The position numbers and the translations under genes were made by a program. Positions 1 to 8,845 of a stretch of 64,000 nt of DNA are shown piece after piece (positions within the stretch are counted from its first letter, which is position 1; every line of letters begins with the position of its first letter). Origin of the DNA: Paenibacillus harenae (GTDB lineage Bacteria; Bacillota; Bacilli; Paenibacillales; Paenibacillaceae); NCBI RefSeq assembly GCF_030812415.1, contig NZ_JAUSST010000002.1:1054001-1118000 (forward strand), written 5' to 3'. The notes beneath the pieces were generated by a model that worked only from the letters and a program-made list of their open reading frames with translations, searched no databases and had not been told where the DNA came from.

Positions 1-1
1 G

Positions 2-202
2 GAGGGGATGATTGGCTTCAGCATTCCTGCCCATACATATGCGAAGGTTAGGACGGAGCTGGATCCGTACGAGGTGCTTCATCGCTATCTGAACGAACAA
101 GGACTTCAGAATGACTCGAAAGCTTTGGCCCTGGAAATCTACAATATGGAATCGCCGCGGTGGCCCGATCAAGTAAATGTCTACATTCCTATTAAGGATT
201 AA
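2..202 (+). CDS. C-terminal part of a GyrI-like / AraC effector-binding domain protein (5' partial)
   Basis: The window opens inside this frame: the two codons before the first ATG (position 8) are open, so the gene most likely starts upstream. About 66 residues are visible. They end in V-x-V-Y-I-P-I-K, the usual last strand of the GyrI-like (bacterial transcription activator effector-binding) fold, and contain the I-P-A-x-x-Y-A motif of its middle strand. Such domains bind small molecules, alone or behind an AraC/MerR-type HTH. Whether an HTH is present cannot be seen. The gene ends 23 nt before the next start on the same strand, so the two may be cotranscribed. Confidence 0.6.
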   Translation, partial: EGMIGFSIPAHTYAKVRTELDPYEVLHRYLNEQGLQNDSKALALEIYNMESPRWPDQVNVYIPIKD

Positions 203-225
203 GGATTTCATTAGGAGGAAGCGGC

Positions 226-816
226 ATGGGATCAAGAGTGATGCATTACTGTATACAGTCGATGTTAAGCGAGCGATTAGATATAAACGATCCTCAGTTT
301 CTACTGGGCGGTATCGCCCCTGATGCAAACAAACCTTTGGGCGTGCCGAAGAACGAATCTCATTTTCTTCGAACCGATGAAGACGGCATCGTAACTTCGG
401 ACTATGAAGCATTCAAACATAAATACATGTCGGAACATCGGCATCCCTTTTATCTCGGCTATTACTTTCATCTGATACAGGATTGGGTATGGGTGGAGGA
501 CATTTATGATCCGAAAGTCAAGCGGCTGCCGCAGCCGGATAAGAAGCGTGCTCAAGAAAGCTACTATCGGGATTTCTGGCGGTTGAATGGGAAGCTCATT
601 GACCATTACGGCCTAGCGCTGCGGCCGATGGAGGTTGTACCTGTAGCCATTGACGAGATCGAGTACCGTATGCTTCCAACGTTATTGGATGATTTGATCT
701 CCGATTTCGAAAGAAAAGACGAGGCTAAGGAGCAGCAGCTTGAGCTATTAACCTTCGAGGAAGTTATTGCAGCGTTAGAAAAGTCCGTCGATGTTTGTTT
801 GGCTCATGCACGATGA
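226..816 (+). CDS. Zinc-dependent phospholipase C-like hydrolase family protein
   Basis: A 196-residue soluble protein preceded by an AGGAGGAAGCGGC ribosome binding site. It begins G-S-R-V-M-H-Y, continues with L-L-G-G-I-A-P-D, then K-N-E-S-H-F, and has a His-rich stretch around residues 75-90 (H-R-H-P-F-Y-L-G-Y-Y-F-H). These spaced His and Asp residues are the usual metal ligands of the zinc-dependent phospholipase C / S1-P1 nuclease-like fold. Related short proteins in Paenibacillus and Bacillus are annotated as hydrolases or zinc-dependent phospholipase C, but their substrate is not known. There is no signal peptide, unlike secreted phospholipases, so a cytoplasmic role is inferred. The stop overlaps the start of the next gene (ATGA). 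Confidence 0.65.
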   Translation: MGSRVMHYCIQSMLSERLDINDPQFLLGGIAPDANKPLGVPKNESHFLRTDEDGIVTSDYEAFKHKYMSEHRHPFYLGYYFHLIQDWVWVEDIYDPKVKRLPQPDKKRAQESYYRDFWRLNGKLIDHYGLALRPMEVVPVAIDEIEYRMLPTLLDDLISDFERKDEAKEQQLELLTFEEVIAALEKSVDVCLAHAR

Positions 817-1301
817 GACGACCAAAGGCTTTTGCGTACTGTAAATTAGCTGCTCTCATCATTTTAGCATTAATGTTAAATGGCTGCGCGAACAATCTCC
901 AAGGCGACCCCTTTGAGTTTGTGATGAAATACGGTGTCATGTACAAGAACGAGCTGAATACGCATGAAAATACGTTTACGAAGGATCTAGTGATGGATGG
1001 AGTCGTAACGACGGATCTGACGCTCTCGGAACAGCAAATGAATGATATTCGCAAACAAATGGAGCAGATGGATATCGAATCTTATAGAGGAACGAATGAA
1101 GGCAATATAATGGAGCCTTCGAGCGGCTATCAATTCGACATTCAATGGGAGGGGAAGCCGCTTCTCGTTGATTGGAGAGGCGTGTTCGGCGACGATAAGA
1201 AAGCCGAGCAAATGCGCAAGCTTACGCAATTAATAATTGGAATGATTGAATCGAATGATGCGTATAAAAAGCTTCCTGCTATTCGAGGAGGCTATGAATA
1301 A
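813..1301 (+). CDS. Putative lipoprotein, function unknown
   Basis: I chose the ATG at 813, which overlaps the preceding stop as ATGA; an in-frame TTG at 795 would put extra residues before the signal peptide. The 162-residue product starts with a basic N-region, a hydrophobic core and the lipobox L-M-L-N-G-C, so it should be lipidated on Cys and anchored outside the membrane. The mature part is hydrophilic, with no recognised domain; it contains T-F-T-K-D-L-V-M-D-G and a following amphipathic helix (residues ~70-90). Short lipoproteins of this build are common in Paenibacillus. Nothing in the sequence gives a substrate. Confidence 0.7.
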   Translation: MRRPKAFAYCKLAALIILALMLNGCANNLQGDPFEFVMKYGVMYKNELNTHENTFTKDLVMDGVVTTDLTLSEQQMNDIRKQMEQMDIESYRGTNEGNIMEPSSGYQFDIQWEGKPLLVDWRGVFGDDKKAEQMRKLTQLIIGMIESNDAYKKLPAIRGGYE

Positions 1302-1342
1302 GGTGATGATGTTCCATAATGAAAAAGAGAGGATGTGAATCG

Positions 1343-1951
1343 TTGAAGCTAATTGCCGAATCGAATCATATGGCGAATTATTTGGCGGAGCTGGGGGAGG
1401 TTGATTACAGCCATCACGAAATACAGCTGCTGCTCAAACGGCTCTATAAACCGAATATGAATGAAACTGAAATGGCCGAAGCGGCTTTCCGGTTCGTTCG
1501 CGACGAAATCTCTCATACCTGGGACATCCAGAGCGAGCGCATAACGAAAACGGCTTCCGAGGTTCTTAGATTCAAGGAAGGTATCTGCTATGCGAAATCC
1601 AATCTGCTAGCGGCGCTGCTGCGAGCCGTTCAGATTCCGACGGGTTTTTGTTATCAGAAGCTCACTTTGGGGGATACGCCGGATACGGGCTACTGCATCC
1701 ATGCGCTGAATGCGGTATATTTGCGCAGCTATGGACGTTGGTTTCGGCTGGATGCGAGAGGGAACAAGGAAGGCATTCAAGCGGAATTCAGCTTGGACGA
1801 GGAGAAGTTGGCGTTTCCGATCCGGCCGCAATACGGGGAGATTGACTACCCTGTCATATTCGCAACGCCAAGCGCCAAGACGATGGATGTGCTGGAGCGT
1901 CATACGAACGCCCTTTACATGTATGAACAAGGGTTGCCTGTCGAGCTGTAA
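1343..1951 (+). CDS. Transglutaminase-like cysteine protease fold protein
   Basis: A transglutaminase-like domain is recognisable from the ordered triad: Cys in E-G-I-C-Y-A-K-S-N-L, His in C-I-H-A-L-N-A-V and Asp in F-R-L-D-A-R-G. This matches the papain-like core seen in bacterial transglutaminase-like proteins, which usually act as peptidases or amidases rather than cross-linkers. The TTG at 1343 sits behind GAGAGGATGTG and is preferred; an ATG at 1319 would add eight residues. There is no signal peptide or membrane segment, so the protein is probably cytoplasmic. It follows the lipoprotein gene by about 40 nt and precedes a DraG-type hydrolase, suggesting one transcript. Confidence 0.75.
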   Translation: MKLIAESNHMANYLAELGEVDYSHHEIQLLLKRLYKPNMNETEMAEAAFRFVRDEISHTWDIQSERITKTASEVLRFKEGICYAKSNLLAALLRAVQIPTGFCYQKLTLGDTPDTGYCIHALNAVYLRSYGRWFRLDARGNKEGIQAEFSLDEEKLAFPIRPQYGEIDYPVIFATPSAKTMDVLERHTNALYMYEQGLPVEL

Positions 1952-1984
1952 ATATACCATTACTCCGGAAGGAGGCCTTTTGCG

Positions 1985-2918
1985 ATGAGCAGAGTAAAGG
2001 ATGGCATTATCGGATTATGCCTTGGCGATGCACTTGGCGTGCCCGTTGAATTCAGGAGTCGCGATGCGATAACGAAAAATCCAGTCGTTGATATGATTGG
2101 TTATGGAACCTATAATCTGCCTCCCGGCTCATGGTCGGACGATAGCACGATGACTTTCTGCCTGATGGAGAGCCTGGCGGATCGGAAAAAGGTTGATCTC
2201 TACGATCTATCCGATCGCTTCGCGAATTGGTTGTACGAAGCCTATTGGACGCCATACGGGGAAGTATTCGATATTGGCAATGCCACACGATTGGCGATAA
2301 TACCGAGCAAGGACAAAGAAGATGAGACCGGAGCTTGCCGGAGGCAATGACATTTCCTCCAACGGAAACGGTTCGCTGATGCGCATACTGCCAATGGCCT
2401 ATTTCATGCAGAATGCTGTTTTGGAAGAGAGGATGAGGGCGGTCGCTGACGTATCCTCGATCACGCATCGGCATCCAATCTCGATAATAGCGTGTATTTA
2501 TTATGTGGAGATGGCCGTCTACTTGCTTGAGGGGCTTTCTCTGGACGACGCGCTTGCAAGAACGAGAGCCGTAATTCTGGCACACTATTCAAATGATCTC
2601 CACCTGAAACATTTCGAACGTCTGTTGTACGTCGATTTCCGCTCGTTGAATGAAAACGATATCGAGTCCAGCGGTTACGTCATTCATACGCTGGAAGCGG
2701 CGGTCTGGAGCTTGCTTACGACTGGCAGCTATAAGGAAGCGGTTCTGAAAGCGATCAATTTAGGCGAGGACACGGATACCACAGGCGCCGTAACGGGCGG
2801 GTTGGCTGGTCTCTATTACGGACATGGCGAAGTGCCGTCGGATTGGATCAATCGACTCGCAAGAATTAATGACATTAATGATCTATGCGACATATTTGAG
2901 TCCATGTTGGGCAATTAG
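1985..2918 (+). pseudogene. ADP-ribosylglycohydrolase (DraG family), frameshifted
   Basis: Two overlapping frames together make one ADP-ribosylglycohydrolase. The first (1985-2350) has the N-terminal G-L-C-L-G-D-A-L-G and the metal-binding S-D-D-S-T; the second (open from 2301 to 2918) has S-N-G-N-G-S-L-M-R-I and the C-terminal metal motif E-D-T-D-T-T-G-A. The reading passes from one frame to the other near 2299-2301 (an extra base in an ATAATA stretch would explain it). All catalytic motifs are present, so the break is recent, a sequencing error, or less likely a programmed shift. The family removes ADP-ribose from proteins or hydrolyses ADP-ribose derivatives with two Mg ions. RBS GGAAGGAGG lies before 1985. 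Confidence 0.85.
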
Positions 2919-2929
2919 GGGGGAATGCC

Positions 2930-3871
2930 ATGCATGCGAGCCAGGTTCATGAATGGATAAAGCGTGATATACACAGTTTGCAGGGGTATACCGCAATCGA
3001 CCAAATCCATAAAGGATATTCGGGCGATATGAAGTTCGTCGTTGGAAAGCATGATAAAAGTTATTTGCTTAAGTGCTTCGGGCTTAATGATATGGAGCAG
3101 AAGCAAGCCGAATACGATGTGTTGAAGCAGTTGGAATCGCTTGGCGTAAAATGCTCATATGCAATAGAGATCGGACGTCTGACAGGTGTCGAGCTTGGCT
3201 ATATGGTGATGACTTATGTTGAGGGCGACGACGCTTCCGACATGCTGCCTCGCTATCCAGAGGAGGAGCAATACCAGATCGGACTTGAAGCGGGAAGCCA
3301 ACTGCGGCTCATTCATCAGTTGACGGCAGATAAGCGGATGGAAGACTGGTATAAGCGGAAGCTTGCCAAATATCGCAATTATGTGGAGCAATACAAACAG
3401 TGCGGAGTACGCATCGCGGGAGACTCAAGGATATTGGCATTCATCGAGGAGCATCTCCATCTAATGAAGAATCGTCCAAACCTGTTCCAACATGATGATT
3501 ACCATACGGCTAATTTAATTGTGCGAAACCATGCTTTCGCAGGCGTTATCGACTTCAATCGGATGGATTGGGGCGATCCCGTGCATGAGTTTTTGAAGAC
3601 GGGTTTCTTCAGTGCAGAAGTGAGCGTACCGTTCTCCATCGGCCAGATCAGAGGCTACCATCATAGGAACGATCCGAGTGAACGCTTCTGGCAGTTGTAC
3701 GCGCTCTATGTCGCGATGTGTACGATTTCTTCGATCGCATGGATTATGAAGGTGAAACCGGACGAACTGTCCATTATGATGGCTAAGGTCGAACGGGTGA
3801 TCGAGGATCATGATCAATTCACGCGTATGATGCCGCGATGGTACGATACATGGAAGGATCGTCTTGACTGA
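2930..3871 (+). CDS. Aminoglycoside phosphotransferase (APH) family kinase
   Basis: A 313-residue kinase-fold protein. The Brenner-type motif is H-D-D-Y-H-T-A-N at residues 188-195 with the catalytic Asp at 190, and the metal-binding Asp is in V-I-D-F-N at about 208. An N-lobe lysine lies in S-Y-L-L-K-C-F. The family phosphorylates aminoglycosides, homoserine, choline or other hydroxyl substrates; this member is not close enough to a named resistance enzyme for me to assign a drug. The motif D-W-G-D-P following the metal Asp is typical of the fructosamine/aminoglycoside kinase branch. RBS GGGGGGAATGCC precedes the ATG. It ends the first run of plus-strand genes. Confidence 0.8.
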   Translation: MHASQVHEWIKRDIHSLQGYTAIDQIHKGYSGDMKFVVGKHDKSYLLKCFGLNDMEQKQAEYDVLKQLESLGVKCSYAIEIGRLTGVELGYMVMTYVEGDDASDMLPRYPEEEQYQIGLEAGSQLRLIHQLTADKRMEDWYKRKLAKYRNYVEQYKQCGVRIAGDSRILAFIEEHLHLMKNRPNLFQHDDYHTANLIVRNHAFAGVIDFNRMDWGDPVHEFLKTGFFSAEVSVPFSIGQIRGYHHRNDPSERFWQLYALYVAMCTISSIAWIMKVKPDELSIMMAKVERVIEDHDQFTRMMPRWYDTWKDRLD

Positions 3872-3978
3872 ATACGAGGTTGATTCTTTCCAATATGCGC
3901 GTTCTGAAGTAAAATGAAGCAAAACGGTTATGCCGACTAGGCGACAAGACTACATACAGGAAATGGTGGAGACAGCTC

Positions 3979-4737
3979 TTGAAATTTAAGCCATGCATCG
4001 ATCTTCATGACGGCAAAGTAAAGCAGATTGTAGGGGAAACGCTTCATGCCGACCAGGAAGGCATCATTGAGAACTTTGTTTCGACCCATGACTCGGCCTA
4101 TTACGCTTCTTTGTTCAAGCGGGACAAGCTGACCGGCGGCCACGTCATAATGCTAGGAGGCGGCAATACGGAAGCGGCCATACGCGCCTTGAACGAGTAT
4201 CCGAACGGGATGCAGATTGGCGGCGGCATCAACGCAGAGAATGCGCAGCATTACTTGGATCAAGGCGCATCGCATGTCATCGTGACCTCGTACATCTTCC
4301 GCGACGGAAAGTTGGATAAGATCAACTTGGACAAAATGATCGCGGCAGTCGGCAAGGATCGTCTCGTGATCGATCTGAGCTGCAAGGAAAAGGACGGAAA
4401 GTGGTATGTCGTCAGCAATCAATGGAAGCAGTTCACCGACTTCGAGGTGAATCAAGACAATATCGCCTATTTGGAGCAATATTGCGATGAGTTTCTGATT
4501 CATGCGGTTGATGTCGAGGGCAAACAACAAGGCTTCCAGCAAAGCTTGGTGAAGTCGCTTGCCGAGTGGGTGACGATCGCGACGACTTATGCCGGCGGCG
4601 TCAGATCGCTCGCCGATCTGGAACTGTTCGCTGCGCTGTCGGCAGGCAAGATCGATCTGACGATCGGCAGCGCGCTTGACATTTTCGGTGGCAGCTTGTC
4701 CTATGACGAGGTCGTGGCCTATTGTGCCAATCGATAG
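3979..4737 (+). CDS. hisA: Phosphoribosylformimino-5-aminoimidazole carboxamide ribotide isomerase, eukaryotic type
   Basis: A 252-residue TIM-barrel protein starting at TTG behind GGTGGAGACAG. The opening K-F-K-P-C-I-D-L-H-D-G-K-V-K-Q-I-V-G is the signature of the HIS6-type (eukaryotic) ProFAR isomerase rather than the usual bacterial HisA, and the C-terminal half has the phosphate-binding Y-A-G-G-V-R-S and I-G-S-A-L-D-I-F-G-G. The enzyme opens the aminoaldose ring of ProFAR to the ketose in histidine synthesis. It stands alone here, away from other his genes, which is common for this branch in Firmicutes. It may be a second copy beside a normal hisA elsewhere, or the only one. Confidence 0.85.
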   Translation: MKFKPCIDLHDGKVKQIVGETLHADQEGIIENFVSTHDSAYYASLFKRDKLTGGHVIMLGGGNTEAAIRALNEYPNGMQIGGGINAENAQHYLDQGASHVIVTSYIFRDGKLDKINLDKMIAAVGKDRLVIDLSCKEKDGKWYVVSNQWKQFTDFEVNQDNIAYLEQYCDEFLIHAVDVEGKQQGFQQSLVKSLAEWVTIATTYAGGVRSLADLELFAALSAGKIDLTIGSALDIFGGSLSYDEVVAYCANR

Positions 4738-4762
4738 CAAAGATGAGCAAGCAAGCGAATGT

Positions 4763-4797
4763 CCCACTATAGCCTGTAAGGTGTAGGGGGATTTTTT
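4763..4797 (+). terminator. Possible terminator after hisA
   Basis: CCCACTA and TAGGGGG can pair (one mismatch) around a short loop and are followed directly by a run of T. It lies 26 nt after the hisA stop. Confidence 0.45.
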
Positions 4798-4814
4798 CTT
4801 TAAGCGGCTTAGGA

Positions 4815-5060
4815 GGGGGCGTACGTTGTTTCGAGTTTTAAATCGTTCCGGTCGGAGTCGCTTACGCTTGGGGAAAGATCATATCGCCGAAGGCAATCGT
4901 CAAGCTGCCGCTTTATGGCGTTTTAATGGTTGAGGCCGTTATTTGCGGATTTGCTATCGGTGCATTATTCGACTTGGGTCATGGATCATTCGCAATTGCA
5001 TTCGGAATCGTCGCTATTATCAATCGTGCGATTATATTAACTCAGAAGATGCAGCCCTGA
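4815..5060 (+). pseudogene. Remnant of a DUF2568/YrdB-like membrane protein with an internal deletion
   Basis: A good ribosome binding site (AGGAGGGGG) and a TTG at 4826 start M-F-R-V-L-N, the typical N-terminus of short YrdB-like proteins, but that frame then loses similarity. From 4842 to the stop at 5058-5060 another frame encodes a clean C-terminal half: W-G-K-I-I-S-P-K-A, then two hydrophobic stretches containing E-A-V-I-C-G-F-A and F-A-I-A-F-G-I-V-A. In the family the W-G-x-x-x-x-P-K-A motif sits in the middle, so roughly 40 residues between the start and this motif are missing. Read as a small deletion with a frame change. The intact family has about four membrane helices and unknown function. 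Confidence 0.55.
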
Positions 5061-5098
5061 GCCACTGTGCGGTTATATCTAGTTTGGAGGGATGCCCA

Positions 5099-5560
5099 GT
5101 GAAATTCTATGAGTTGCAAACGGAGCTGCTCAAGCATGAGGGTATGGACGCGACCTATATTGAATTCCGTTACGATGTTCAGAAGGAGTTCAATACCAAG
5201 GGGCAAGTGAAGGTGAAAGCTGTATTCCGTAATGGAACGGAATATAGAGGCTCGCTTGTAAAAATGGGCATGGATTGCCATTGTCTCGGCATTCCGAAGG
5301 CTGTACGCCAACAGCTTGGCCTATCAGCGGGCGATGTTGTGCATGCCGTCATTTACCCGGATATCGAGCCGCGGGCAGTAGACGTTCCAGATGATCTGAC
5401 CGCTGCGCTTCAAGCCAGCCAGCTTGAAGATGCCTTCCGCAACAAGTTATCGTACTCGAAGCAGAGGGAAGCGGTTCAGTCGATCGAGAATGCGAAGAAG
5501 CCGGAGACGCGCGCCAGGCGAGTGCAAGCCGTGTTAGAGAGCTTGTTAGCTGGAAAGTAG
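5099..5560 (+). CDS. DUF1905 / YdeI-OmpD-associated domain protein
   Basis: A GTG at 5099 with GGAGGG six bases upstream is the best start; longer versions read through the preceding remnant. The 153-residue product has the DUF1905 beta-barrel (residues ~5-95, with K-A-V-F-R-N-G-T-E-Y-R-G-S and G-I-P-K-A-V-R) and then the OmdA/YdeI helical tail (D-L-x-A-A-L ... S-Y-S-K-Q-R-E ... A-K-K-P-E-T-R-A-R-R). The family is widespread, cytoplasmic and of unclear function; the barrel resembles AbrB-like/AIM24 barrels. A second gene of the same architecture lies at 47636-48085, so this genome segment holds two paralogs. Confidence 0.75.
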   Translation: MKFYELQTELLKHEGMDATYIEFRYDVQKEFNTKGQVKVKAVFRNGTEYRGSLVKMGMDCHCLGIPKAVRQQLGLSAGDVVHAVIYPDIEPRAVDVPDDLTAALQASQLEDAFRNKLSYSKQREAVQSIENAKKPETRARRVQAVLESLLAGK

Positions 5561-5600
5561 TGAAGTATTTTATTATTCACCTAGGAGAGGTGCAGCAGCT

Positions 5601-6149
5601 TTGACGAATCCCGCTTTTTCTATTCATTATCGGTATACGTTGCTAGGCAGTTTCCAGCAAATATGGTCAGAGTTATTCGGCAAACATCCTTACAGAGTGC
5701 TAGCAAACGCGATCATAACGATATGCGGTCTATTGCTTGCTATCAATACGAAGGAGCTATTAATCACGATCAGCATGTTGTGCTGGCTCGTGACGATTTA
5801 TTTTGGCCTTAAGCTTATCGCGTCGTTAGTGCTTGTTCCACTTTTCTTCTACCTCCGAATGAGGAAGCATGGCGAGGTTTACATGGCTTATTCGGTAAAT
5901 GGCGTGGAGATGAAGACGAATAAAGAAAGCGGATTCAAGGAATGGGGGCACTATAAGCAAATAAACGTGAATGAGAGCAGCTTCCAAATGGTGAGAAGAG
6001 ACAATATCGATACGCATAAAATATCGCGAAGCGTCTTCAAGGACGACGCGGAATTTCAGCGTTTCCATACGTTCGTGCAGCAGCGTCTGCGAATGGCCGA
6101 AACAAGGCTGGCGGTAGAGCGGCAATCGGAAACGGAGGTCGAGGGCTAA
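5601..6149 (+). CDS. YcxB-like membrane protein
   Basis: A 182-residue protein starting at TTG with AGGAGAGG about ten bases upstream. It has two adjacent hydrophobic segments (residues ~33-52 and ~55-83) followed by a soluble C-terminal domain. The soluble part has the F-K-E-W-x-x-Y-x-x-I motif and the ending F-Q-R-F-H-T-F-V-Q-Q-R-L, as in YcxB-like C-terminal domains. The function of YcxB proteins is unknown. The next gene begins two bases after its stop, so the two are probably cotranscribed. Confidence 0.7.
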   Translation: MTNPAFSIHYRYTLLGSFQQIWSELFGKHPYRVLANAIITICGLLLAINTKELLITISMLCWLVTIYFGLKLIASLVLVPLFFYLRMRKHGEVYMAYSVNGVEMKTNKESGFKEWGHYKQINVNESSFQMVRRDNIDTHKISRSVFKDDAEFQRFHTFVQQRLRMAETRLAVERQSETEVEG

Positions 6150-6150
6150 G

Positions 6151-6963
6151 GTGGGCGAGCAGTTGCTTTCAGAAACCTTGATCTCCCGTATCGTTCAGTC
6201 GGAGATCGACTACATGACCGACCGAATGCTTGCGATTAAGGAAAGGCCGGGCAATCCGGAAGGGATCGAGATCTGGCAGACAGGCCATACGACCTGTTAT
6301 TACAGTGAAACGATGCCATGGGCAAGCTTCAACACGGTTAAGGGGTTTCGCGGCGAGGATATCGAACATTTGGATTCAATCCTGGAATTTTATGAATCTC
6401 GAGGACGTAATGCCCATTTTGAATTAATCCCGTCATTTGTCGATCAGATGTTGATGCGGACGCTCTCGGAACGCGGATTGTATCAGTCCGGCTTCCATGC
6501 TTCCATGTACGCGACTCCAGTCTTGCAGACCAATGAGAAAGATGATGCTGCCATTCGAATCCGGATGATCGAGGCGGACGAATTCGAGGTATATGCGCGA
6601 ATCCATTGCCGGTCGACAGGGTTGCCGAACGATGGCATACCGCATGTTGCGGGCAATAATAAGGTGTTGTACGACCGCGCGGGTTGGTTCTTCTATCTCG
6701 CGTCAATCGAAAATGAGCCTGCCGCAGTCGGCGTGATGCATGTGAGCAATCGGATCGCCTCGTTCACCTTCGCCGCGACCCTGCCCGAATATCGAGGGAA
6801 GGGGCTGCAAGGGAGACTATTGAGCGAGCGCATTCATGCTGCGGCGCAGCAGAAGTGCGAGCTGGCAGTGGCGCAATGCGCGTTTCTATCGCAAAGCCAT
6901 CGCAATATGGAGAAGGCCGGCATGCGAATCGGCTATGTGCGAGCTTCATGGTCGCAGCGTTAA
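6151..6963 (+). CDS. GNAT family N-acetyltransferase
   Basis: A 270-residue protein starting at GTG just after the preceding stop. The C-terminal part is a GNAT fold: the acetyl-CoA pyrophosphate motif R-G-K-G-L-Q-G-R-L lies at about residues 215-223, and the last helix carries S-H-R-N-M-E-K-A-G-M, typical of the family. The N-terminal ~120 residues form a second, more degenerate GNAT-like half, as often seen in double-GNAT proteins from Bacillales. The acceptor substrate cannot be told. An imperfect hairpin follows the stop, shared with the convergent mqo. Confidence 0.8.
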   Translation: MGEQLLSETLISRIVQSEIDYMTDRMLAIKERPGNPEGIEIWQTGHTTCYYSETMPWASFNTVKGFRGEDIEHLDSILEFYESRGRNAHFELIPSFVDQMLMRTLSERGLYQSGFHASMYATPVLQTNEKDDAAIRIRMIEADEFEVYARIHCRSTGLPNDGIPHVAGNNKVLYDRAGWFFYLASIENEPAAVGVMHVSNRIASFTFAATLPEYRGKGLQGRLLSERIHAAAQQKCELAVAQCAFLSQSHRNMEKAGMRIGYVRASWSQR

Positions 6964-6984
6964 ACGGCAGCATTTTTAAGAAAA

Positions 6985-7023
6985 AAAGAACCTTCAATCT
7001 ATTACATAGATCAAAGATTCTTT
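6985..7023. terminator. Possible bidirectional terminator between convergent genes
   Basis: An imperfect inverted repeat (AGAA-x-CTT-xx-ATCTA with its complement) with A-rich left and T-rich right flanks lies between the GNAT gene and mqo. Confidence 0.45.
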
Positions 7024-7043
7024 GTTTCGTAAAGCGTAAAGAT

Positions 7044-8540
7044 TTAATTGTAGGCTAGTTCTTTAGCGCTTAGACCAAGCGCTGTTGCAGTTGAGGTGTG
7101 AATGTCGCGAAGAAGCTCTGGATTATTCATTAATGACACGCCGTATGAAGGAATCATTTCTTTGATTTTCGATTCCCACTCTTTCATATGTTGCGGGAAG
7201 CATTTATTAATGACCTCCAGCATAACGTGAACGGCAGTAGAAGCACCTGGAGAAGCTCCCAGCAATGCTGCAATCGAGCCATCGGCGGCATTAATAACTT
7301 CGGTACCGAATTGAAGCGTGCCTTTGCCGGCTTCCGTATCTTTGATAACTTGTACGCGTTGGCCAGCTACGACTAAATCCCAATCCTCGAGTTTGGCGTT
7401 AGGAATAAACTCACGCAGCTCTTCCAAACGTTTTTCCTTCGACAACATGACTTGCTCGATCAGGTATTTGGTCAATGACATGTTCTTTGCCCCTGCCGAC
7501 AGCATCGTTACGAGATTATTCGGTTTGACGGACGTTACCAAATCAAACATGGAACCGGTTTTTAAAAACTTTGGCGAGAAGCCGGCAAACGGTCCAAACA
7601 GCAACGATTTTTTATTATCGATAAATCTGGTGTCAAGATGCGGAACGGACATTGGAGGAGCTCCAACCTTAGCTTTGCCGTAAACTTTGGCATGGTGCTG
7701 CGCTACGACATCCGGGTTATTGCACACCATAAAGATCCCGCTAACCGGGAATCCTCCAATATGTTTTCCTTCAGGAATACCGGATTTTTGGAGTAAATGC
7801 AGGCTTCCGCCTCCGCCTCCGATAAAGACGAATTTGGCTGTATGGCGTTCGATGCCGCCGCTGCCGTTGCGAACTTTCAATGCCCACGAGCCGTCGCTCG
7901 TACGTTTCATATTATCGACGCTATGTTTGTATTTGATCTCGACGTTTTTGCTCTTTAAGTGGTCAAACAAGATGCGGGTTAAAGCACCGAAGTTGACATC
8001 CGTACCCGTATCGATTTTTGTGGCCGCTATAGGTTCATCGGATGGACGATCTTCTATAATAAGCGGAATCCATTCCATTAATTTGGCAGGGTCGTCGGAA
8101 AATTCCATCCCTTGGAACAGGGGGTTATTTGTCATCGCTTCAAAACGTTTCTTTAAGAACGATACATTTCGTTCCCCTTGCACCATGCTCATATGAGGCA
8201 ACGGCATAATAAAGTCCTGCGGATTGCTTATTAGCTTGCTGTTTACAAGATAAGACCAAAATTGCATGGAAAGCTGGAACTGTTCGTTAATATTGATAGC
8301 TTTGCTAATATCTACCGATCCGTCCGGTTTCTCGACCGTGTAGTTAAGCTCGCATAACGCAGCATGCCCAGTTCCTGCGTTGTTCCATTCGTTAGAGCTT
8401 TCCTCGCCTGCATTTTCGAGCTTCTCGAACACTTTAATTTCCCACTCCGGGACTAATTCTTTCAGTAGCGTACCCAATGTCGCGCTCATGATTCCGGCAC
8501 CGATTAAGATGACGTCCGTTTTAGATTCTCTGTTACTCAT
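7044..8540 (-). CDS. mqo: Malate:quinone oxidoreductase
   Basis: A 498-residue FAD enzyme that oxidises malate to oxaloacetate and passes electrons to the membrane quinone pool. The FAD-binding start is [15 protein letters not shown], followed by the Mqo-typical [11 protein letters not shown] and, near the C-terminus, [11 protein letters not shown]. The length fits the family. The ATG at 8540 is preferred because AAGGATGG sits six bases before it; an ATG at 8549 would add three residues. It stands alone, with a sigma-A-like promoter and a ~110-nt leader upstream. Confidence 0.93.
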   Translation of the reverse strand: MSNRESKTDVILIGAGIMSATLGTLLKELVPEWEIKVFEKLENAGEESSNEWNNAGTGHAALCELNYTVEKPDGSVDISKAININEQFQLSMQFWSYLVNSKLISNPQDFIMPLPHMSMVQGERNVSFLKKRFEAMTNNPLFQGMEFSDDPAKLMEWIPLIIEDRPSDEPIAATKIDTGTDVNFGALTRILFDHLKSKNVEIKYKHSVDNMKRTSDGSWALKVRNGSGGIERHTAKFVFIGGGGGSLHLLQKSGIPEGKHIGGFPVSGIFMVCNNPDVVAQHHAKVYGKAKVGAPPMSVPHLDTRFIDNKKSLLFGPFAGFSPKFLKTGSMFDLVTSVKPNNLVTMLSAGAKNMSLTKYLIEQVMLSKEKRLEELREFIPNAKLEDWDLVVAGQRVQVIKDTEAGKGTLQFGTEVINAADGSIAALLGASPGASTAVHVMLEVINKCFPQHMKEWESKIKEMIPSYGVSLMNNPELLRDIHTSTATALGLSAKELAYN

Positions 8541-8655
8541 TTTTACCATCCTTATACCCTAAAATTTGAAGAAAGGATGTAGGCGCTCCCGTTTAGGCGT
8601 TCTATCAAGCCAAGGCGCGACCTAGTCGCACACCTTTCTGTTTTCAATAGTTTCA

Positions 8656-8683
8656 ATTATAACTATATCATAGCGTATTACAA
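8656..8683 (-). promoter_or_regulatory. Likely sigma-A promoter of mqo
   Basis: Reading the minus strand, TTGTAA and TATAAT are separated by 16 bases. The start of transcription would be near 8649, giving a leader of about 110 nt before mqo. That leader contains a GCGAC-CTA-GTCGC hairpin at about 8616-8628. Confidence 0.55.
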
Positions 8684-8845
8684 TTATTTATAGATTAAAA
8701 TATACTATCAGTCTGATAATTATAAGCTATTTAAAAGCTGATAGAAAGTGAGAAGTAAATCCACAAGGCCTTAAATCAAATTATTCATGTATACGTTCGG
8801 CGGTTCTTCTTATACAATGAAATCTCAGTTATCATTGGAGGTGCG

